Assembly: GCA_030704615.1 (NCBI GenBank) | Contig: CM060731.1 | Coordinates: 45,260,001-45,324,000, forward strand | Source: Takakia lepidozioides | Taxonomy: Eukaryota; Streptophyta; Takakiopsida; Takakiales; Takakiaceae | DNA length: 64,000 bases | Reading direction: 5' to 3' | In this document: positions 1 to 11,062 of the stretch, piece by piece | How positions within the stretch are numbered: the stretch's first letter is position 1 | How the letters are laid out: each line of letters opens with the position of its first letter | The notes under the pieces: model-generated | Told to the model about the DNA's origin: nothing | Seen by the model: the letters and a program-made list of their open reading frames with translations, nothing else | Database searches by the model: none | Position numbers and translations under genes: made by a program

Positions 1-2988
1 GCGATTGGACAGGAGTTCAGCTCCTTGGGCTTGCGGTTAGTGAAGCTTGGGGACGGGATGTCGGTGTCAGCGAAAGAGTTCCTGCTACCCTACATGCAGT
101 CGGGATTGGAGGAAAAACTGACTGGACTGTTGGAGGCAGTCATAGTAGATCTGAACATGACATCTGCTCACATAGATGCTCCTTGCTGCATTCTTGCGGA
201 CCTCTTTCCATCCTGGGCTCAGGACGTGGCCTACAAGTTCCGCATTCCAAGGCATGTCATATCTACCTGTGCAGCGGTGACTGTAGCCCTCGACTTCCAT
301 GTAATATTCCAACCAATTGAAGGAAACCGAGAACAGCTTGAGCAGTCCTGCATGTTAAAATTGATAGACCGTTCTTCGTGATGTACTAATTTTTTTCTGG
401 TTACAAACCACAAGGACGAAATGCAAACAACGCTCTAGTTTCACTAGCATATTGAAATTTGAATAGAGGTCCGTGTGCAACAGCTGTTGTTGGACCGTTT
501 TAGACTCACACATATGTCCCATTCGTTCATTGCTGGCAGATCGAAAGGCTTGTTGCAGAGGGTTATGTACCTGTGACCTCTCTGAACCAGTCAAAGCTCA
601 TAACATGCATTCCAGGAGTCCGAGTGCTGAAACCGTTAGACCTCCCACCCGATTTCCACAATCCCGATCAGTACAAGGATTCAGTCAGGAGTCATAAGCG
701 CATTAACGAGGCATCAGTGGTTCTGGTCAACACTGCTAATGACCTGGAAGGGACAGTCCTGGATGCCCTGAAGACCCAAGTCATCGGCACAGACTCGAAA
801 GTGAAGGTTTGTTTTTGGTTGTGTAACTTCACGCATGTTCCATGATTAGGTCATGCACCTGTACCAGTTGAAGACCTCCATTTTCCTTGTCACTTTTCAG
901 CACTCTTTTCAGCCTACTCGGATGACCTTTTCCAAGGATCCAGCCTTCCGGATCTATGGCCACCATTCCATTCACAGTTTAACTTACGAACTCTATCTAC
1001 TTTCTGCAGACACGGACTATCTTGGAGATTGGTCCATTAATGCAACCAGAGTCTGAAGTTTTGAATCCTCATGAGGCACCCAATCATATCACACAAAAAG
1101 CAGTCGAAGAGCGGGATCCATGCGTGCACTGGCTGAACAGACAAGCTCCTTCTTCAGTTCTTTTCATTTGTTTTGGGACCCTTGCCACCATTTCAGCACC
1201 ACAAATCCTGGAGCTGGCACAGGGACTCGAAGCCAGCAAGCAACCTTTCTTATGGATAATGCGGACGCCAAATGCTGCCACTGCATCTCCTTCATTGATA
1301 GCACCGTCCATCACAGAACTCCTCCCTTCAGGTATCCTCCACAAGAAACATCAATTGGTGGAATTCAACATAGGATTGCATGCTTCACATGCAAAGTGAG
1401 ATCTCAGTAGGATTTTGCCTTTTGCTGGTGCAATTCAACATACAGAGAGCTCTGCAACGGCTATTAAACCATCAGTTTCAGCAACCCAGTTTTGTCATGT
1501 ACAAGGACATATCATGTCTGCTGTACATTATAAATTTCACCTAGATTTGTGTGAGAAGAACGGACTTCATACTTTGTAAAGTGGGAGAATCATAAACTAG
1601 ATGGAGGACTACAAGTGCTGCCAATGGTTACAATCCTGAACAAATGTCTCTAGGGTAAGTGATGGACGGATTCAGTAATGGAGGATGGAGGATTCGGGAA
1701 TCCCGAATCCTTGGTTTTGCTGGTGTAATTCAACATACAGAGCTGCAATGGCTAAACCATCAGTTCCAGCAACCCAGTTTTTGGACCACATTCCAGGACA
1801 TATTACTATGTAGACCTGAACATTGTACATAAATGTCACCTAGATTTGTGTGCTGAAGAAGAGCAGACCTCGTAAGTTTTGTAAAGGGGGAGAATCATGA
1901 ACTAAATGTGGGATTAGTGCTGCTAATGGATTACAATCCCGAACGTTACTAGGGAAAGTGATGGTTGGATTCCCTAGTACCAAAATGCTTTAAGAGAGAG
2001 GGGAGGCAAGGTCCCGAGCAAGGTCCAAGATAAGAAACTCTTCACACAGGCAAGGATAAGCTCTTAATGCGCTTGCATGTATCGAGTGCTGCTTTGTTTT
2101 CTTCTGTGAGCAGGTTTTGAGGAACGCACACAAGAACGTGGGTTATGTTTCTCTGGATGGGCTCCTCAGTCGCGTATTCTGTCCCATGCAGCCACTGGTG
2201 CTTTCTTGACCCATTGTGGATGGAACTCTGTCCTGGAGGGTCTTAGGGCAGGCATCCCCCTCCTTACTTGGCCAATTCAGGCAGAACAAATGCTAAACGC
2301 CAGGTCAGATTCTATGATAACCCTTAGTGCAGTTTCTATCATCAATGAGCTCTTGACAACAGTCTTTTGAAGGTAGACTTAGCTGGCACTGTGATGGTTG
2401 TCCACCAAGTATAAGCAGTCCTGAAGGAAAGGGAGAGAAGTGGGTGTTGGAAAGCTCGCCAAGTCACAAGGTACCTGTAGATAGAAGCTATTTCAACAGG
2501 TGTTCCTCCATTTAAGTGCATAGCACCGGTACCGTCCTGTAGTATTCTGCTTGGTATGATGTCCCAGCATAGTCTAATCAGAAACTCAGGGGTACGGAGG
2601 GTATTGGTGAGTGTGCAATATTGCTAGTCATTGTATTGTGCAAATTGCTAAATTGTGATTGGATGCTTATTAGTCGAGTGGGCAGAGGTCAAAGCTTTCT
2701 CAAGAGTCGCTCGTTATAGACCCACCACGTCTGTCTTGCAGAGTAGTGCTGGATCAGAAGGTGGCTATAGAGATGCGAAAGAGATCAGATGGACTAGTGG
2801 AAAAGACGGAAGTTGAGAGGAATGTGAGGCTTTTGATGCACGAGGATGAAGGTAAGGCTGTACGACAGAAGGTGGCGGAACTGAAGATCTGTCTACGAAA
2901 GGCTGTGGCAGATGGGGGGTCCTCAGAGAGGAATCTGGAAGTATATGTCCAGCATCTTAGGACACTGATCCCCCTACAGCTTCAGTGA
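1..2988 (+). CDS. UDP-glycosyltransferase (family 1 plant UGT), 3' part, five exons
   Basis: Transfers a sugar from a UDP-sugar to a small acceptor in the cytosol (family knowledge; acceptor unknown). Exons I can join in frame are about 1-300, 540-806, 1010-1331, 2114-2303 and 2742-2988. Every intron is GT-AG and all phases agree, giving about 441 visible residues against a usual ~480, so roughly 40 N-terminal residues lie left of the window. The donor at 301 is chosen over reading on to 381 because it restores phase and joins ALDFH to [12 protein letters not shown], as in family members. Exon 4 carries the PSPG nucleotide-sugar box: WAPQ, then HCGWNS, then E and Q of the QAEQ-like end. Exon 3 holds the linker and FICFGT strand. 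The stop is at 2986-2988. No frameshift is seen, so it may be functional. Confidence is high for the family and low for the substrate. Confidence 0.92.
1415..1980. repeat. Tandem duplication inside UGT intron 3
   Basis: Two diverged copies of a ~270 bp segment, about 1415-1690 and 1712-1980, sit head to tail in the third intron. Both share the words TGCTGGTG, CAACCCAGTTTT, CACCTAGATTTGTGTG and GGGAGAATCAT in the same order. A third copy lies inverted at about 56672-56880, so the unit is a dispersed repeat rather than gene-specific sequence. No coding capacity or terminal repeats were recognised. Confidence 0.8.
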
Positions 2989-3084
2989 AGGTCTGATGTT
3001 ACCTAGACTGCTTTAAAAAGACAAGACCTGGACATGAATCAATATATGAACCCAGACGTTTGTTTTGTTTTGTTGGCTCTCTCC

Positions 3085-3281
3085 CGCACGGGATAGAGGC
3101 ATTGTGGAGACTTCTTGCCTAGGCGGAGCTAGGCGGAGAACTAGCTTATCCATTAAGCCCTAGTCTATAGTCTATGGAGGGTTGATGGGACCCGCAAGGG
3201 ATAGAGGCATTGTGGAGACATCTTGCCTAGGGGGAAAACTAGGCTTATCCATTCAGCCTAGTCTATGGAGGGTTGAAAGGC
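3085..3281. repeat. Two-copy tandem repeat of ~95 bp
   Basis: The segment starting GGGATAGAGGCATTGTGGAG occurs at about 3090 and again at about 3197. Both copies run through CTTGCCTAG, an AGGCTTATCCATT-like stretch and CTATGGAGGGTTGA. The remainder of 2989-3690 downstream of the UGT stop shows no gene; it includes a short TTTTG-rich run near 3350. Confidence 0.7.
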
Positions 3282-3689
3282 ATGATTGATGAAGCCCTCG
3301 AAAACCCCAAATTCACCGAAGGATAGAGCCTCCTGTGGCGGAGCCGCATGTTTTGTTTTGTTTTGTTTTGTAGCGTAGTTGAGATCTCCCAATTAACCGC
3401 CGGGCCAGCGCTGGTGCTTGGTGCCGTTGGAAAGCCGTCGAGCACCCGGCTTGGTCTCATGATATTTGGACCCGCGGTGTGGGAGATGTGGAATTTTGAG
3501 TACTTTGGGTCGTTGGAAAATAGCAAAGTGGGCTTTCCTGGAACAATGATTGGCCCTTCACGTGGGAGATTTGGAATTTCAAATGTTTTTGGTCGTTGAA
3601 ATTCTTGAAAATTAATACAAGGTGGATATATCAATATCGGAAGCCTCGACAAGGGAGATTGCAAAAATAGCAAAGTGGGCTTTGTTGGG

Positions 3690-4195
3690 ACAATGATGTG
3701 GAGTTTTCCCAAATTGTAGGGTGTTTGGATGCATAGGGGATTGCACTTGGACTTAGATGACATTGGACAGTGGAGTTCGCATTTGGGCCTCAACATGGAA
3801 GAAGCACTTGGATATATAGGGGATTGCACTTGGGCTTAGATTTCAATTCTTCACACATGGGCCTCCATACGTAGGGGATTGCGTTTACTTAGATGACACT
3901 GGACACTTGGGCCAACAGCACAGGCTACCCTAGAGTTGGATATATTATTCTTCACATATGGGCCTCGACATATGAGACGCACTTGGATACATAGTGGATT
4001 GCACTTGGACTTAGAAGATGACATTGGATACTTGGGCCAACAGCGTAGGCTTAGATTTCAATTCTTCAAACATGGGCCAATGGCACAGGCTGGCCTAGAT
4101 CTCCCAAACAGGAGGGTCTCTGGATACATAGGGGATTGCACTTGGACTTAGAAGACATTGGACACTTGGGCCAACGGCACAGTCTACCCTAGTGT
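3690..4195. repeat. Degenerate tandem repeat array (GGGGATTGCACTTGG family)
   Basis: The words GGATACATAGGGGATTGCA, GACATTGGACACTTGGGCCA and TTTCAATTCTTCACACATGG recur in the same order about four to five times with spacing of roughly 60-140 bp. Short open frames here on both strands are products of the repeat and not genes. From 4200 to about 4960 the sequence is AT-rich and I see no gene in it. Confidence 0.75.
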
Positions 4196-4964
4196 GCTGC
4201 TATGCATGACTGTATGACTGATTTTTTTTTTAGACCGGTCCACGTGTACAAGGTGGTGCTGCATGTGTCCGTGCTTACAGCAAAAATGGACACTAACTTA
4301 GCTAGTGTATGCAGGTGCCTTAGGGAATCACTGCCCCCAAAACTCTTATCTAGAGCTGCAGCCACACGCGCGCGCATTGAAGATGCTATTATCTCTCAAT
4401 GGAAAGCCTGAAAATGCATTTAAAAAAAAAGAAAAGTAACCCCCTATTTCCAAATGGTTGAAAAACCATCAAATCACAATGTCTTAGGATGTGCATAGAA
4501 GTAGGCTTACTTATCATTGGATGAAGATTCATAGATGGATGATATTTTGTAATATAGATGATAGTTTTTAGAAATGCAGATGACAAATTTGCAATTAAAA
4601 AGTCTGCTTGTGTTTAAACACATCCTTATGAGCGGTTCAACACAAAGAAGCTGCTAAACATGCTTGCATTGGGCGCCGGTCGGTAATGAAAGAGATGTAC
4701 CATATATTTTAAATGGAATGACGGAGCGACCTAAGATAACCTAAAGCATTTTTTATCTGTATTCTAGATAGTTCTATCCTTATCTACATATGCCTCAGAG
4801 TTCTTCTGTTTCATTTGAATGTTCTCATGTTGCATGATTAAACTAGAGGCAATTATTGTAGATGTAGACTATGTAATTATCATCTAATATGATACTTGGA
4901 TTGTCATGACAATGCAATAAAAACACTTGTGATTATCACCAATGAAACATATTGCACTTAGTAA

Positions 4965-6245
4965 TATTTTTTAGGACGTCGTGGATGCAAGTATGGAGGC
5001 TGATGCTTTCTTTCCCACACACATTTTGCTCCACAATCACAAATTCAAGAGCAATATGCATCACCTACTCTGGACAACAACAGCGAAGAGGAAGAGAACG
5101 CAAAAGATGAGAATATTCTTGAAGGAGAGTTGAAACTTGAGAGGGGATCTTGCTCAAGAAAATGAAGAGCCTCGTCATGGAAAATCTCCAACCTTGACTT
5201 CAATCAGCTATTCATGGAGCTCTTGGTGATATCACTAACCTACCTTCTCCACCATTTCATTCACTGGGACTAGGACCAAGTGAATGAGAAAAAATGGCAA
5301 TTGGACAAATGAAGCCCTTAAATCAGCAATGAAGACAATTGATGAAGTGGCTTCAATGGGTGTTACATCTCGCATTTAGAACATTCCAGTTTCCTATTTG
5401 AGGGATCATGTCTATGGACTTACTCGAAGTCGTAAACGCGGGAGACTAAAACTGGCTTGGATACTGAAATCACAAAAGCTGGGACATTGCATTTCAATTC
5501 AACAAGTGCGATTCAAGGTAGAAGAATTACCCAAGAGGAACTCCAGGGCCTGGGTGGTGGAAATGGTTCAAGAATAGATATCCAAAACTAGCTTTGACTC
5601 TTGAGAATAGCTCAAGGCATTGAAGTTGGGCGAGCAAAAGGTTTGTGCCCTAAAAATGTCTCTACCTCTCTATGACACACATAAGTACGACCCTTCCCAC
5701 ATTTGGAAGTGTGATGAGAGCGTTGCAGACTTTTAGTCAAAAGATGATCACACTATATACATTGAGTCATTCCAAATGCTAGAGAATGGATGTCCATGTA
5801 TTAATGGTGCTAGAGGAACATCTATTTTTAATTTCTACTTATTCAAGGGGAAATGAATGATGGGAAATTACATCAAGTATTGTGAAACTAGGGCTAGTAA
5901 TAATGACAATATGCAACCCAAAGCTACATAGAGGATGACCAATGCACTAGTTTCCAAGTGGATTTCATACTTTGTGAATTTGTGCATACACTAATGGATG
6001 GTATTTCATCCACAATTCATATATTATAGCCATGGCTCTCATATAACCATAGACGCAGTTCGATAAGCACAGACTGTAGGTTTGGATATGCATGCTTACC
6101 TTGTGCACATACCAGCCATGCATTCCAGCCCTTGGATGTGAGCGTTTTCAAACCATTCAAGACACGCATTCCACAAGTATCGAGACTGCACGTGGACATT
6201 GCTAAACAAGAATAGACCAGTAGAGAATGAAGATTTGGCACAATG
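4965..6245 (+). pseudogene. Decayed pogo/Tigger-type DDE transposase (Tc1/mariner superfamily)
   Basis: Not open, but three collinear landmarks of the family survive. At about 5295-5445 is a Psq/CENP-B-type helix-turn-helix: WTNEALKSAMKTIDEVASMG, then IPVSYLRDHVYG and RSRKRGR. At about 5700-5720 is IWKCDES, which matches the first catalytic Asp strand (family NxDE). At about 6030-6180 are HGSHITIDAVR, VGLDMH and, one frame over, FQPLDVSVFKPFKTR, which are the second Asp region and the LQPLDV block of DDE_1 transposases. There are several stops and at least one frameshift, so the copy is dead. Such proteins cut and paste TA-flanked elements. I did not find its terminal repeats. Confidence 0.82.
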
Positions 6246-6261
6246 CTTTAAAAAAAGTTAT

Positions 6262-7740
6262 TATCCCTACAAATGTCTCCGGAAGCTTCCTTTGGAGGAA
6301 ACTTCTCCATCAAGATACCTCATTTGTTTAAGGAAGCTTCTCCATCAATAAACCTTTGTTTAATCTTGGAAACTTCTCCATTAAGAAACCTCTATAGGGG
6401 AAGCTTCTTAGGGAACCTCTTAATAGCTAGTATATATAGGAGGTGAGACACGACACTCTTCAGTCTCGCCAACACCAGTTCAAGCTACTCTTGTTTTCAG
6501 TTCCCAGTACTCTAGCCTAGTTTCCAGTATCTGGTACTCTAGTCCCGTTTCCTTTCGCGGTTTTTGTTCAACATGTACGATTGTTCCTACGACTACATCC
6601 ACAACGTTACCCTGATGATGGTATTCAAGTGGGATTCGTGGGCACTCTTCTATCAAACACTGCCTTATCTTGGTTTGCACCGCTATTAGAGAAAAATTCG
6701 CATTTACTATACAATTTTGAAGCGTTTATGTCCGAGTTCACTGCAACGTTTGGAGAGAATGATAGAGAGAGAGTTACGGAGAGAAAGATGCAAAATCTTC
6801 GATAAAGAGCACGTCCAGCTTCCGTTTATGCTGTCGAATTTCGACAACTTGCGTGCGACCTCGACTGGAATGAGAAGAGCCTCATTAGTCACTTTCGATG
6901 TGGCTTAAAAGCGGATGTAAAAGATTTGTTGCTGACAATGCCAAACATGAGTACACTGAGCGAATTCATCACCCAAGACATTGCATGCGATAATCGTTTG
7001 TTCGAAAGACGTCAAGAGAAGCGATCTGGATGGTCGACGACGCACCATGCCGCCGCTACTACGGCACCAAACACAACGATCCATCAGACATCTGGTAATG
7101 ATCTTATGCAGATTGATGCTGTCCGATTCAAGTCATTGATATTATAAGAAAAACAAAGACGGCGCTCGAATGGATTATGCCTTTATTGTGGAGAAGATGA
7201 TCACATAACATTAAACTGCCCCAACAAGAAAAGATTCAAAGCTCGGGGCACAACTCAATTATTCGATACGAGGAGGTTGAAAAATGAAGATGTCCAGTCA
7301 CAGTAGGGACCATGCGGCTGGACACCCCAAATTCCTCACCAAGAAAAGGTCTCTTTCTACCTCCAGACCCTGTACCTTGTTCACAGTTCCAGTAAAGATC
7401 AGGATGTAAAATCGAGATATCTCCGTAGAAGCACTTTTGGACTCGGGCGCTTCAGCGTATTTTATTGACAAAGACTTTGCGAAGCAACACAATTTAACGC
7501 TCGTAAGAAAGAAATTCTCGGCCCCTGTTGAAGTCATCGATGGACAACCGTTAGCATCAGGAAATATTGACCATGAAACTCGACCACTTGAAGTGAAGCT
7601 TAAAAATCAAGCATCACAGATTGTTTTCAATGTCATCCAGTCTCCAACGAATCTTGTGATCCTTGGACTTCCCTGGTTTGTACTTCATAATCCTGACATC
7701 GACTGACAATCACAAAAAAAATTCGACAAGACAAAAATGC
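6262..7740 (+). mobile_element. Truncated gypsy element related to element C (LTR piece joined to gag-protease)
   Basis: About 6262-6550 matches the 3' half of the LTR of element C (47456-47700), including the TATATATAGGAGG promoter. At about 6550 it jumps straight into gag sequence corresponding to 48199 onward, so ~500 bp containing the LTR end, primer site and gag start is deleted. It then follows gag, a zinc knuckle (CLYCGEDDHITLNCP, near 7170-7215) and the protease up to the HNPDID end at 7706. It stops at ~7740, and no reverse transcriptase follows. Frameshifts and stops are present. Confidence 0.88.
7437..7706 (+). pseudogene. Retropepsin fragment of the truncated gypsy element
   Basis: Reading frame of 89 residues starting at LDSGASAYF, the catalytic D-S/T-G motif of LTR-retroelement aspartic proteases. 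It continues through VILGLPWF, the second conserved hydrophobic-Gly strand, and ends at HNPDID. It is nearly identical to the frame at 49078-49356 in element C. The upstream gag part is out of frame and the downstream pol is missing, so it cannot serve an active element. Confidence 0.8.
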
Positions 7741-7804
7741 CTCGATTATTTTCAAAAACCGAATGAAAAATAAATAAAAATCGTGAGCACGCGAAACACG
7801 GTCC

Positions 7805-8240
7805 AAAAGGTCCCAAAGCAATAGAAGATCCAACGGAATACATTCAACGGGTGAACGGATGGTTGCCCATCCAAATCATTTTTGTTTGCTTCGAAACTTT
7901 GCCAGCACGTTCGAGACACCCTCTCACAGGTCTCGGACTAATATCAGATCAATCGAAATTCATTCGATGGCTCAACGGATGGTTGGCCATCGAAATGATT
8001 TTGGTTCGCTTTGAGACTTGGCCACTATGTTCAATGTGCCATGTAAGAGGCCCCAGAGTAATATGAGATCAATCGAAATTCGTTCAATGGGCCAACGGAT
8101 AGTTGCCCCATCCAAATGATTTCCGTTCGCTTTGAAACTTGGCCACTGTGTTCAATGTACCCTCTGATACGTCCCAGTGTAATACGAGATCAATCGAAAT
8201 TCGTTCGATTGTCCAATGAGGCGTTCACTTGTCATCTGGT
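7805..8240. repeat. 120-bp tandem repeat, about 3.5 copies
   Basis: The block around AACGGATGGTTGCCCATC recurs at exactly 120-base steps (about 7855, 7975, 8095), with a decayed fourth copy near 8215. Each unit contains AGATCAATCGAAATTC and TTCGCTTTGAAACTTGGCC. It directly abuts the truncated gypsy fragment. The open frames inside are repeat by-products. Confidence 0.85.
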
Positions 8241-8299
8241 TTTTGTTCACTGCGAAAAAGTCCGATAAGCATATCTTGACTCGGTACAGAAACAGGATC

Positions 8300-8700
8300 T
8301 CCCGTCGCTGGGGGGGGGCTTGCATTGCATTGCTTGCTAGATAAATGTGACTTAGGCTGCAGTCTGGACAAACCATGTTTATTGGGGGGGGCATTGTTTG
8401 ATGAAAATGAAATTAGGTAGAAGCCTTCAATGCTTTCCAGCCTGTGAGGTGGGGGGGGATTGCTTGCTGGATAAATCTGACTTAGGCTGTAGTGTCCAAA
8501 TCCATGTCTGGTGGGGGGAGCATTGTTTGATGGACCTGAAGTTAGGCAGAAGCCTTCAATGAACTTATTTCCAGACTGTGATGTTTGGGGCAGGTAGGGC
8601 ATTGACCTGCATGTGATCATTTCTAGTTAAATCTGACTTAGGCTGTAGTGTCCAAATCCACGTCTGTTGGGGGGGGATTGTTTGATGAAACGAAATAGAC
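8300..8700. repeat. G-run-bearing tandem repeat (~130-190 bp unit)
   Basis: About three units contain CTGACTTAGGCTGTAGTG, GCATTGTTTGATG and AGGCAGAAGCCTTCAATG. Each carries one or more runs of six to nine G (near 8310, 8385, 8450, 8515, 8670). The copies are diverged. From 8700 to 9738 I see no recognisable gene; a Gln/Pro/Trp-rich open frame at 8987-9190 and an acidic one at 9523-9771 match nothing I know. Confidence 0.7.
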
Positions 8701-9738
8701 AATGAATTTGTTGGATGGTGCCTCCTCCTCTTCCTGGTGCAATTGTTACTTCAGTGTGAGGGGAGACAGGGAGGGAGGCCCTCCAGGAAAAACCGGACAG
8801 TGCAATTTTTTTAATATGAGATGGATGTGGGTTATTGCAAAGGCGCCAAAGATGACGTTCCATGCATTTAGAGCATCGGATGCATCATTTTAAGGCACTT
8901 TAGACCAAGGTCTATACGCGTTCACAGAAATGTTGGCTTTCCCATTCATCGTGGATCTTTTGTACTTTTGAAATTCTGACTGCAGGATGTGTTGCTTGTG
9001 TTCGGCTACATCAAATCGTGCAAAGCAAGGCGGGACAGAGGCTGTCACCACTGCTAATGGTGCACCTACGACATGGGTGCAACAAGGCCCGAATGGGCCA
9101 TGGGTACAATCCACCGGTGGGCAGACGTGGCTCCAGCAAGGGCCACCCACCTGGCAGCAGCCCATGGCCCCACCACAGATTACCAACTAGGGGTTATCCA
9201 AGTGGGTCCAATGGAAGAGCCTAAGGGGCATGGATACAAGAAGCTACCCAAACTTGGGGGCCACCATACAACACTGTTGGTGGGCAGTGGTGTTGCTCCT
9301 CTATTCACCCCCCCTCATGGTGATGATCACGATTCCACACAGTGTGGGGATGTCGTGTCGCAGGCTGCAAACAAAAAACGGCAAAAAAAACATATCACAA
9401 AGGCACAATAAACTGATGCCAAAGCCCGAAAATCTGTTGGGCTGAAGCCACACAAGGTACAACTAAACCTTAAGGGGGAAGTACACCAGAGGTGTGAGGG
9501 AAAGGATTACTGGCAGAGCTCCTTGAGGGGACTCTGCATCAGATATCTTGATCCTAGCATTTTACTAGCAGACAAACATGAACCCAGTGAAATGGCCAAA
9601 GTTAAAGAAGACATGGACGAGGATTTTCAAAACTATCCTGAACCTATGAGCGTTCGCAAGTTTCAGAAAGCATGTGGGAAGATTGTAAAAGTATACCGCC
9701 AAAGGCTAAAGGTGGGGTGGAAGGCTGGAGGTTCATGT

Positions 9739-9813
9739 TTGGGAGTTAGGCACGCGCATCATAGCGAGTAACTATGACTTAAAGGGGGAGTTACCAAAGT
9801 GAGGTGCGCGACA
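9739..9813 (-). repeat. Terminal ~75 bp of an element-B-type LTR, inverted
   Basis: The reverse complement reads from TGTCGCGCACCTCACTT to the GGGAGTTAGG region and matches the first ~75 bases of the element B LTRs at 36708 and 42960. It ends exactly at the LTR terminus and is immediately followed by integrase coding sequence of another gypsy element, so it marks an old insertion or recombination scar. Confidence 0.75.
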
Positions 9814-10553
9814 TTGCGCCATGGCTGTCCCCAAGAGATCCTCACGGATCAAGGCTCTGAATTCTGTAACCAGCTCATGCAGATTGTATGCTTTAACCTG
9901 GGTGTCAAACATCTGACGACAACACCCTATCATCCTTAGTGCAATGGCCTGACTGAAAGGTTCAATCACACCATGTGTGCTATGCTCGAGAAAACAGGGT
10001 CACTCTTGGGTGATTGTGATACTACCTTATCCACTTTGATTTTTGCTTATTGGACTTCTCTGTATTCTACCACAAGGTATTCTCCTTTTGAGCTACTTTG
10101 TGGTAGAAAGGCTCGTACTCCACTATATAATACTCCTTTGTTGGCTCCTCTAGCAGAGCCTTCTGATTGGCAGCACTTTGCGGATGCCATGCTTGCCAAA
10201 AGGGTGCAGTTTGAAAATAAGGCCCTGGGGCTAACATTGTTCGGGGGCAGGCTATGTAGGCTCGTAACTACAACATGAAAGTTCACTACTCGGAAGAATT
10301 CTTGGTGGGCCAAACTGTGTGTGTCCAACTATGTGTGTCCGTCTGCAACTTGGGAAAATTATTTCCAAATCTTTGAAGCGCATTGAGGGACCTTACCTCA
10401 TCACTGAAAAGCTTCATGGCAGGAAATTCATGTTGCTTCCTCAACATCATTCCACGCCACACATAGACCACCCAGTGCATGTGGACTCTTTGGTTCACAG
10501 CAAGTTGGTCTTCGATCTTACCTGCTTGAATGTTGAAGGTAGGTCGACAATCT
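9814..10553 (+). pseudogene. Ty3/gypsy integrase fragment
   Basis: Frame 9814 reads LRHGCPQEILTDQGSEF, the second catalytic Asp of the retroviral integrase core. It continues through LTTTPYHP, a stop, and NGLTERFN with the catalytic Glu, then SPFELLCGRKARTPL. After a frame break near 10240-10320 comes the C-terminal barrel region (KRIEGPYLITEKL, VHVDSLVHSK). Upstream polymerase domains are absent and the part before 9814 is unrelated, so this is a 5'-truncated relic. The sequence up to ~10830 may be its 3' end and LTR (a purine tract AGAGGAGGTAG occurs at 10661), but I could not define ends. Confidence 0.85.
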
Positions 10554-10828
10554 AACCTTTTATGTGTGTTTTGAGTGCAGGGATTGAGGTTGGAGTGTTC
10601 CAGCCATCTCTGGTGTTGTGTGGTGTGCAAATAATGGTCTGCTTCAGACCAGCTGGTGTTAGAGGAGGTAGAAAACCTTAGCACAGGCTTTAACTTCGTG
10701 TTAGTTTTTTCATCCCTTTCATGTCGGATGCTAGTATTAGGCTTGATATGATTCCATAGCTTCGGCAATTAGTTACTTCTGTTAGCTCACGGAGCTCGCT
10801 TTCCTAGCGGGGGCAAGCTCATATATGT

Positions 10829-11062
10829 AGAGCTCCAAATTTTATGGCGGTGCATATGCTCTCCTGTGAGTTCCTTGGATGAAAAGCAGGGGTTGTTGGA
10901 CATTAATGACAACAGAGACTATCTTTGGCTATATGATTGTCCTACACTAACGGTCATGAGATAAGCCAACTTGGAAACTGAGCTGGCCCATGTGAGGTCT
11001 TGTAATCTGCATGTCCAATGAGAGTGCTGCATCTGGATCTCCAGATTAGCCTCTCAGGATTA
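10829..11062. repeat. Uninterrupted copy of a ~235 bp dispersed repeat (empty site)
   Basis: Runs from GTAGAGCTCCAAATTTTATG to GATTAGCCTCTCAGGATT. The same sequence recurs at 16631-18763, where it is split by three insertions. This intact copy therefore shows the pre-insertion order at each junction (GGTGCATATGCTC and GCCTCTCAGG). It might belong to the LTR of the neighbouring gypsy relic; that is inference only. Confidence 0.85.

Noticed and set aside
301-381. Continuation of UGT exon 1 to the stop at 379-381
   Set aside because: Later donors (354, 371, 378) give the wrong phase for exon 2; the donor at 301 restores frame and family alignment.
3263-3829. 188-residue open frame on the minus strand
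   Set aside because: Pro/Ser-rich with no domain; it lies across the start of a degenerate repeat region and has no splice or start support.
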